Assembly (NCBI RefSeq): GCF_900129135.1 | Contig: NZ_FQVI01000018.1 | Span: 42,718-95,600, forward strand | From: Lactonifactor longoviformis DSM 17459 | GTDB lineage: Bacteria; Bacillota; Clostridia; Lachnospirales; Lachnospiraceae | DNA length: 52,883 nucleotides | Direction: 5' to 3' | Shown here: positions 49,068 through 52,883 of the stretch, in pieces | Position numbering within the stretch: position 1 is the stretch's first letter | Layout: the number at the start of each line of letters is the position of its first letter | Program-made: the position numbers and the translations under genes | The notes under the pieces: model-generated | What the model saw: the letters and a program-made list of their open reading frames with translations, nothing else | What the model was told of the DNA's origin: nothing | Databases searched by the model: none

Positions 49068-49544
49068 TTAAAAATTAAACTCTTCTTCCCATGGGAACTG
49101 TTCGGATTCCTCCAGACTTTTTGGCCAATGGCTGCACCATTGCGGCACCTTGGGGTTTTCTACCCGATCCAGACTGGGAGTGTACGGCTTTATGTCCAGG
49201 ACTGGTGTATTGTGGTCGGCGTCGATGTAGGGGAGGTGAATGATTCCCTTCTCATAATCGATATGCGTAATTTCTGCAGTGGACAGGGCGATGGGATTGG
49301 GCCGCACAGGAGATCTTGTGGAAAAGATACCCATGATTTCCGGAGCATTTTTGTAGGGCTGTTCTGCGGTGAGGACGGATCGGGCCCCGTGGTCATCAAA
49401 GTGGCTGAACCACCAGATAACGTTAATGTGGCTGAATCCGTCTAATGCCTGGAGTGCAGGGATTACCCGGGGATTCAGCTGAACAAAAGTACCGTTTTCA
49501 TTGTTGCAGATGGTTCCGATAGAATGTACTTGATAGGTTGACAT
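49068..49544 (-). CDS. trmO: tRNA (N6-threonylcarbamoyladenosine-37-N6)-methyltransferase TrmO
   Basis: A 158-residue protein of the TsaA/TrmO family: VHSIGTICNN at the N-terminus, LDGFSHINVIWWFSHFDDH, and the family hallmark GIFSTRSPVRPNPIALS, followed by LDIKPYTPSLD. TrmO adds a methyl group to t6A37 of certain tRNAs. It has a GGAGG ribosome site and is preceded by a promoter with the 19-bp spacer and dyad typical of MerR activation. The upstream gene encodes a MerR regulator. Confidence 0.92.
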   Translation of the reverse strand: MSTYQVHSIGTICNNENGTFVQLNPRVIPALQALDGFSHINVIWWFSHFDDHGARSVLTAEQPYKNAPEIMGIFSTRSPVRPNPIALSTAEITHIDYEKGIIHLPYIDADHNTPVLDIKPYTPSLDRVENPKVPQWCSHWPKSLEESEQFPWEEEFNF

Positions 49545-49584
49545 AAATTACCTCCGTTTTTCTTGAATAATTGTTTACGATCTC

Positions 49585-49615
49585 AAGTTAGACCCTCACA
49601 CCATGTGAGAGTCAA
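49585..49615 (-). promoter_or_regulatory. MerR-type promoter upstream of trmO
   Basis: On the minus strand TTGACT (49610-49615) and TAACTT (49585-49590) are separated by 19 bp, the long spacer MerR proteins correct by DNA distortion. The spacer carries the dyad GACTCTCACATGGTGTGAGGGTC (49591-49613, 9-base arms). It lies between merR-like and trmO genes. Confidence 0.75.
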
Positions 49616-49622
49616 GGAAAAA

Positions 49623-49649
49623 CGCCATGCAATATGTAATTGCACGGCG
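49623..49649 (-). terminator. Terminator of the MerR-type gene
   Basis: On the minus strand CGCCGTGCAAT pairs with ATTGCATGGCG (11 bp, 5-base loop, one mismatch) followed by TTTTT. It ends the regulator transcript before the trmO promoter. Confidence 0.75.
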
Positions 49650-49654
49650 CGGCG

Positions 49655-50470
49655 TTAGTTTTTTTCTAAAGGTATCTGTATTTCTGTCAAATAATTCTGG
49701 GGAGAGGTCTCATTCCAAGGACCGCGGTGGACGATTTGGCGGGTTGGGTTCCCCATTCTGTATTCGCTGTTCTTCTGCAGCCACCGGGCAAAAGACAGGT
49801 ATGCTCCGGCTATGTTGGAAAATGGTCCGTAAACCATGGTACTGGCCATAGAAGGTACAGGTTCTGTTATGCGGTATGCGAACTCCCCGCAACTATTACC
49901 GGGTGTTTTTACCAAAGCACACAGTTCCACATCAACATTTTGCTCTTTATACCCCTCGTCGTAATATATAGAAAAGGTTTCTTCTGTTACAGGTACTCTC
50001 TGCTCTAAAGCAAACGCAGATAATTCACTCCACAGCTCTCCTTCGGCATAATAATCTGGAATAATCCTTCGCAGGGAGAGAACCTGATAAGCGGGAATAG
50101 ATTTAACGGTAACATGGTAATGTATCTCACTTTTTCCGGTTAAAAGTTCTTTTTTGGCAAGTTGAATTTTCTTGAGTTTTTCTTTTTCCAGAAGAATAGA
50201 TTGCTCTATTTCTGAATATTTCCTGTCCAGCTCTTCGATCATTGCTGTACAGTCACAGCTTTCAAGCACCTTTGCTATCTCAGACACCTGGAATCCGCTG
50301 TCTCTCAGGTATATAATTTTATTAAGAATGGGTATTTGCTCTATGGAATACAGACGGTAACCGGTCTGGGGATCAATCCTGGCGGGTTTTAACAGTCCTG
50401 CTTCATCATAATATCTCAGCATGCGGATAGTTACCTGTGTAAGTTTTGAAAATTCTCCGATTCTGAACAT
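49655..50470 (-). CDS. MerR family regulator with GyrI-like effector domain
   Basis: A 271-residue protein: an N-terminal MerR winged HTH (MFRIGEFSKLTQVTIRMLRYYDEAGLLKPARIDPQTGYRLY), a coiled coil (about residues 78-108), and a C-terminal GyrI-like ligand-binding domain (YAEGELWSELSAFALEQRVPV ... GPFSNIAGAYLSFARWLQKN). This is the BmrR/multidrug-sensor layout. ATG 50470 is preferred because GGAGGCACC precedes it; the ATG at 50482 overlaps that ribosome site. It probably activates the 19-bp-spacer promoter just downstream. Confidence 0.92.
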   Translation of the reverse strand: MFRIGEFSKLTQVTIRMLRYYDEAGLLKPARIDPQTGYRLYSIEQIPILNKIIYLRDSGFQVSEIAKVLESCDCTAMIEELDRKYSEIEQSILLEKEKLKKIQLAKKELLTGKSEIHYHVTVKSIPAYQVLSLRRIIPDYYAEGELWSELSAFALEQRVPVTEETFSIYYDEGYKEQNVDVELCALVKTPGNSCGEFAYRITEPVPSMASTMVYGPFSNIAGAYLSFARWLQKNSEYRMGNPTRQIVHRGPWNETSPQNYLTEIQIPLEKN

Positions 50471-50573
50471 AGGTGCCTCCATTTATAGAAAGATACTAAG
50501 GACTTTCTTGTGTATAAGCCCTTGCATAGTATTATATATAGTTCATACTGGTTCTTCAAGGTAAGAAAAGAGA

Positions 50574-50604
50574 GGGCACTGCATTTTTATACAATGCGAT
50601 GCCC
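50574..50604 (-). terminator. Terminator of the araC-clpP operon
   Basis: On the minus strand, GGGCATCGCAT pairs with ATGCAGTGCCC (one mismatch), followed by TCTCTTTTC. It lies 10 bases after the clpP stop. Confidence 0.7.
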
Positions 50605-50613
50605 CTTGTTTTA

Positions 50614-51204
50614 CTATCTACTGGAAATAACAGAATCTATCAGACCATATTTTAGTGCTTCTTCGGCGCTCATAAAGTTATCTCTGTCCGTATCTTTTTC
50701 AATTTCTTCGATCGTGTGCCCTGTATTCTCGGATAAAATTTTGTTTAATCTATGTTTACTTTTTTGCATATAATCAGACATTATTTTTATATCGCTGGCT
50801 GGCCCTTGTATCCCGCTGCCATGCATAGCTGGCTGGTGTATCATAATTTCGGAGTTGGGCAATGCCATACGCTTGCCATGTGTTCCTCCGGCTAACAAAA
50901 ATGCACCAAAACTTGCTGCCATGCCAATACATATTGTGGCTACATCACACTTAATGTACTTCATGGTGTCATAAATGGCAAATCCGGCAGTTACAGAACC
51001 TCCCGGACTGTTAATATATAAATGAATATCTTTGTCTGGGTCTTGGGCTTCCAAAAAGAGTAATTGCGCTACAATTAAACTGGCAGAGGTGTCACTTACT
51101 TCTTCTCCCAGAAATATAACTCTGTCTGACAGCAAACGTGAAAAAATATCATAGCTGCGTTCTCCCCGGCTCGTTTGTTCAATGACATATGGAATTATAC
51201 TCAT
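50614..51204 (-). CDS. clpP: ClpP protease subunit paralogue
   Basis: A 196-residue ClpP with an intact catalytic triad: S98 (GMAASFGAF), H123 (EIMIHQPAM) and D171 ([10 protein letters not shown]). The normal length and the substrate-binding [16 protein letters not shown] segment indicate an active protease. The usual partners tig and clpX are absent. Instead its ATG at 51204 overlaps the stop of an AraC-type regulator gene, so this is probably an accessory, condition-specific ClpP that borrows a Clp ATPase encoded elsewhere. Confidence 0.93.
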   Translation of the reverse strand: MSIIPYVIEQTSRGERSYDIFSRLLSDRVIFLGEEVSDTSASLIVAQLLFLEAQDPDKDIHLYINSPGGSVTAGFAIYDTMKYIKCDVATICIGMAASFGAFLLAGGTHGKRMALPNSEIMIHQPAMHGSGIQGPASDIKIMSDYMQKSKHRLNKILSENTGHTIEEIEKDTDRDNFMSAEEALKYGLIDSVISSR

Positions 51205-51623
51205 GCTGCTGTCCCCTTGCACATACTGATAAATAGACTGTATTTTGTTTTATAGAAATTCTTACTCAGGGAGATTCTGCTCTGCTTTGGTACAAACACC
51301 CCGATATTCCTGTAAGTTTTGGGCGGATATACATATAATTGCTTAAAAGCAAGTGAAAATGCCTGTTGAGATTCATATCCAGCTTCATAAGCAATTTTTG
51401 TGATCGGATCGTCCGTTTTTATCAATTTTTCCGCAGCTATTGTAAGCCTGCGGCTTTGAAGGTATTTATAAATGGTAATTCCAGTACATTGTGAAAATAA
51501 CCGATTAAGATAAAATTTTGAATATCCAACGCTTCTGGCAATTTTATCTACATTAATCTCTTTCTCAATATTACCCTCAATATAATTCAAGACCTTTTTT
51601 ACAATCTCGTTTTGCTGTTCCAT
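51201..51623 (-). CDS. AraC family regulator (DNA-binding domain only)
   Basis: A 140-residue protein. Two AraC HTH motifs fill residues 5-105 ([36 protein letters not shown] and [34 protein letters not shown]), with a short basic tail. It has no sensor domain, like SoxS/MarA-type activators. The stop overlaps the ClpP start by 4 bases. Expression of the pair may itself be controlled by a sensor elsewhere. Confidence 0.9.
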   Translation of the reverse strand: MEQQNEIVKKVLNYIEGNIEKEINVDKIARSVGYSKFYLNRLFSQCTGITIYKYLQSRRLTIAAEKLIKTDDPITKIAYEAGYESQQAFSLAFKQLYVYPPKTYRNIGVFVPKQSRISLSKNFYKTKYSLFISMCKGTAA

Positions 51624-51761
51624 CGTTTTGCCTCCTTTTTATCATTATAACAAGCTTGAGCCTGTGTGTCTTAATAAAAAGTGCTGTATTGCTGACAATT
51701 GGGTCTTTCACAAAGTGTGCCAATATACCTTACAAGCATTATTTGGTGCGCTGACGAAAAA

Positions 51762-51791
51762 AACGCCGCCCCAGTTTTATAGGGCAGCGTT
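51762..51791 (-). terminator. Terminator of the rubrerythrin gene
   Basis: On the minus strand AACGCTGCCC pairs with GGGCGGCGTT (one mismatch), followed by TTTTTTCGTC. It is 30 bp beyond the rubrerythrin stop. Confidence 0.8.
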
Positions 51792-51820
51792 CATCGTAAA
51801 GTGATAGGATTTTATGTATC

Positions 51821-52357
51821 TTAATAGTTCTCAGCTTTTCTTTCGAAGTAAGCTCTCGGATGGGCACATACCGGACAAACCTCAGGAGCCTCGTCAGCTT
51901 CGTGTACATAACCGCAGTTTCTGCATTTCCATCCCAAAGGAGCGTCTCCTTTGAAGGTTTCTTCTGCTTTCATATGCTCCAGTAACTTTAAGTAGCGTTT
52001 TTCGTGAGCAGCTTCTACTCTGGCAACACCTTCAAATTTCTGTGCCAGTTCCTCAAAGCCTTCTTCTCTGGCTTCCCTGGCCATGCGTGCATACATGTCA
52101 GTCCACTCATAGTTCTCACCGCTGGCTGCGTCTTCCAGATTAGCCACCGGATCCAGAATTCCGTGGAATTCTTTAAACCACATTTTAGCATGCTCCTTTT
52201 CCTGATCTGCTGTTTCCAGATATAAAGCAGCTAATTGCTCGTAACCGGCTTTCTTTGCAGCGGAAGCGTAGTATGTATATTTATTTCTAGCCTGTGATTC
52301 ACCTGCAAAAGCGTCCATTAAGTTCTGCTCTGTTTTAGTTCCTGCGTATTTAGACAT
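51821..52357 (-). CDS. Rubrerythrin
   Basis: A 178-residue non-haem iron protein that reduces hydrogen peroxide in anaerobes. The four-helix ferritin-like domain carries the diiron ligands in [21 protein letters not shown] and [11 protein letters not shown], and the C-terminal rubredoxin-like domain has [22 protein letters not shown]. The length is normal, and GGAGGA precedes the start. A related ferritin-like gene lies upstream on the same strand, so the two may be co-regulated in an oxidative-stress locus. Confidence 0.95.
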   Translation of the reverse strand: MSKYAGTKTEQNLMDAFAGESQARNKYTYYASAAKKAGYEQLAALYLETADQEKEHAKMWFKEFHGILDPVANLEDAASGENYEWTDMYARMAREAREEGFEELAQKFEGVARVEAAHEKRYLKLLEHMKAEETFKGDAPLGWKCRNCGYVHEADEAPEVCPVCAHPRAYFERKAENY

Positions 52358-52494
52358 TGTAAAATCCTCCTTTGGTTTGGTTAATGACTACACCTTTATG
52401 TATATCATATATGCGGGCTTCGATTCCGTCAACCTCTGCCCGCATATACTGTATGAATATAAAATTTGTGAGACAAATTAGTCAAAAGAATAAA

Positions 52495-52883
52495 TTAACC
52501 GAAGTATCTCTTTAACAGGCCTTCGAAAGCTTTGCCGTGGCGTGCCTCATCTCTGGCCATCTCATGAACGGTATCGTGAATAGCATCCAGGTTAGCGGCT
52601 TTTGCACGCTTAGCCAGGTCAAACTTACCGGCAGTAGCGCCGTTTTCAGCTTCTACTCTCATTTCAAGGTTTTTCTTGGTGCTGTCTGTTACAACTTCCC
52701 CAAGCAACTCAGCAAATTTAGCTGCGTGCTCTGCCTCTTCATAAGCAGCTTTTTCCCAGTATAAACCGATTTCAGGATATCCTTCTCTATGGGCAACTCT
52801 TGCCATTGCAAGGTACATACCAACTTCTGAACATTCACCTTCGAAGTTTGCTCTCAGGTCAGCAAGGATGTCTTCGCTAACGC
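52495..52883 (-). CDS. Rubrerythrin-like ferritin-fold protein, partial
   Basis: The reading frame is open to the window edge; the start codon is outside. Visible sequence includes the diiron-ligand helices [37 protein letters not shown] and [15 protein letters not shown], as in rubrerythrin-type NADH peroxidase N-terminal domains. It ends at KRYFG with no rubredoxin domain in view after it, so this is a ferritin-like domain protein lacking the C-terminal Fe(SCys)4 unit; a longer N-terminus is possible. Confidence 0.87.
   Translation of the reverse strand, partial: VSEDILADLRANFEGECSEVGMYLAMARVAHREGYPEIGLYWEKAAYEEAEHAAKFAELLGEVVTDSTKKNLEMRVEAENGATAGKFDLAKRAKAANLDAIHDTVHEMARDEARHGKAFEGLLKRYFG

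Noticed and set aside
1-52883. CRISPR arrays, rRNA and tRNA genes
   Set aside because: No regularly spaced repeat-spacer array, no rRNA-like stretch, and no cloverleaf with a TTCRA loop were seen on either strand by reading.

Overview
The window looks like the chromosome of a gut Lachnospiraceae-type Firmicute. The evidence is the choline/cell-wall-binding repeats, the paired rubrerythrin-like proteins, strong GGAGG ribosome sites, and the kind of mobile element it carries. The genus cannot be fixed from sequence reading alone. The chromosomal parts are about 1-2090 (end of a cell-wall-binding protein, an ECF-like sigma factor and its DUF4179 anti-sigma partner) and about 45883-52883 (a hypothetical gene, an AraC/GyrI regulator with a PUA/ASCH-like gene, hemolysin III, a MerR regulator with TrmO, an AraC regulator coupled to a ClpP paralogue, and two rubrerythrin-like proteins).

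Between them sits a roughly 43.8-kb integrative conjugative element (ICE) of the Tn1549 family, ending at inverted repeats near 2092-2100 and 45874-45882. Its left block holds a DUF6017 replication-initiator-like protein, DUF5348, PcfB, the VirD4 coupling protein and two small ORFs. Next comes the mating-channel block: Maff2, VirB6-like, an MT-A70 methylase, PrgI (VirB3-like), VirB4, the CD1108 protein with a CHAP hydrolase domain, DUF4315, DUF4366 and topoisomerase III. It is followed by a 1559-residue antirestriction/metallopeptidase/YodL polyvalent protein, TTRAP, Cys-rich VLP, a phospholipase-D-like nuclease, the relaxase and MobC. The right end has regulators, xis and a 397-residue integrase whose catalytic residues fall at R225, H344, R347 and Y379.

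A second, 12.6-kb element is nested inside the ICE. It is an integrative mobilizable element (IME) that has split maff2 between 6959 and 19538 by means of a TnpX-type large serine recombinase. It carries TnpV, XRE regulators, a SymE-like protein, a replication cluster (RepA-type winged helix, DUF3847, CHC2 primase, VapE-like helicase), a MOBQ relaxase with a recognisable oriT hairpin, and AT-rich methyltransferase cargo. It lacks a secretion channel, so it presumably rides on the ICE's own or another channel.

The cargo is the most notable part. In the IME, an RlmA-type 23S rRNA guanine-N1 methyltransferase (12707-13540) is preceded by an eight-codon leader peptide, MTAHMRLR, plus alternative hairpins. 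The leader strongly resembles the ErmD and Msr(A) macrolide-arrest leaders and suggests a macrolide-inducible resistance gene. In the ICE, a SAM methyltransferase, TetR repressor, isoprenylcysteine-methyltransferase-like membrane enzyme and MATE exporter (39379-42726) are each preceded by a copy of one 23-bp palindrome, which makes a self-contained regulon.

Non-coding structure is plentiful. A pair of inverted, roughly 100-bp multi-hairpin elements lies at 29485 and 38641, the second beside mobC. Other items are two perfect DnaA boxes at 6390 and 6508, a cluster of eight CCGTTGC motifs beside the IME helicase, two equally spaced 92-bp paralogous segments at 2349 and 35922, and a structured RNA candidate upstream of xis.
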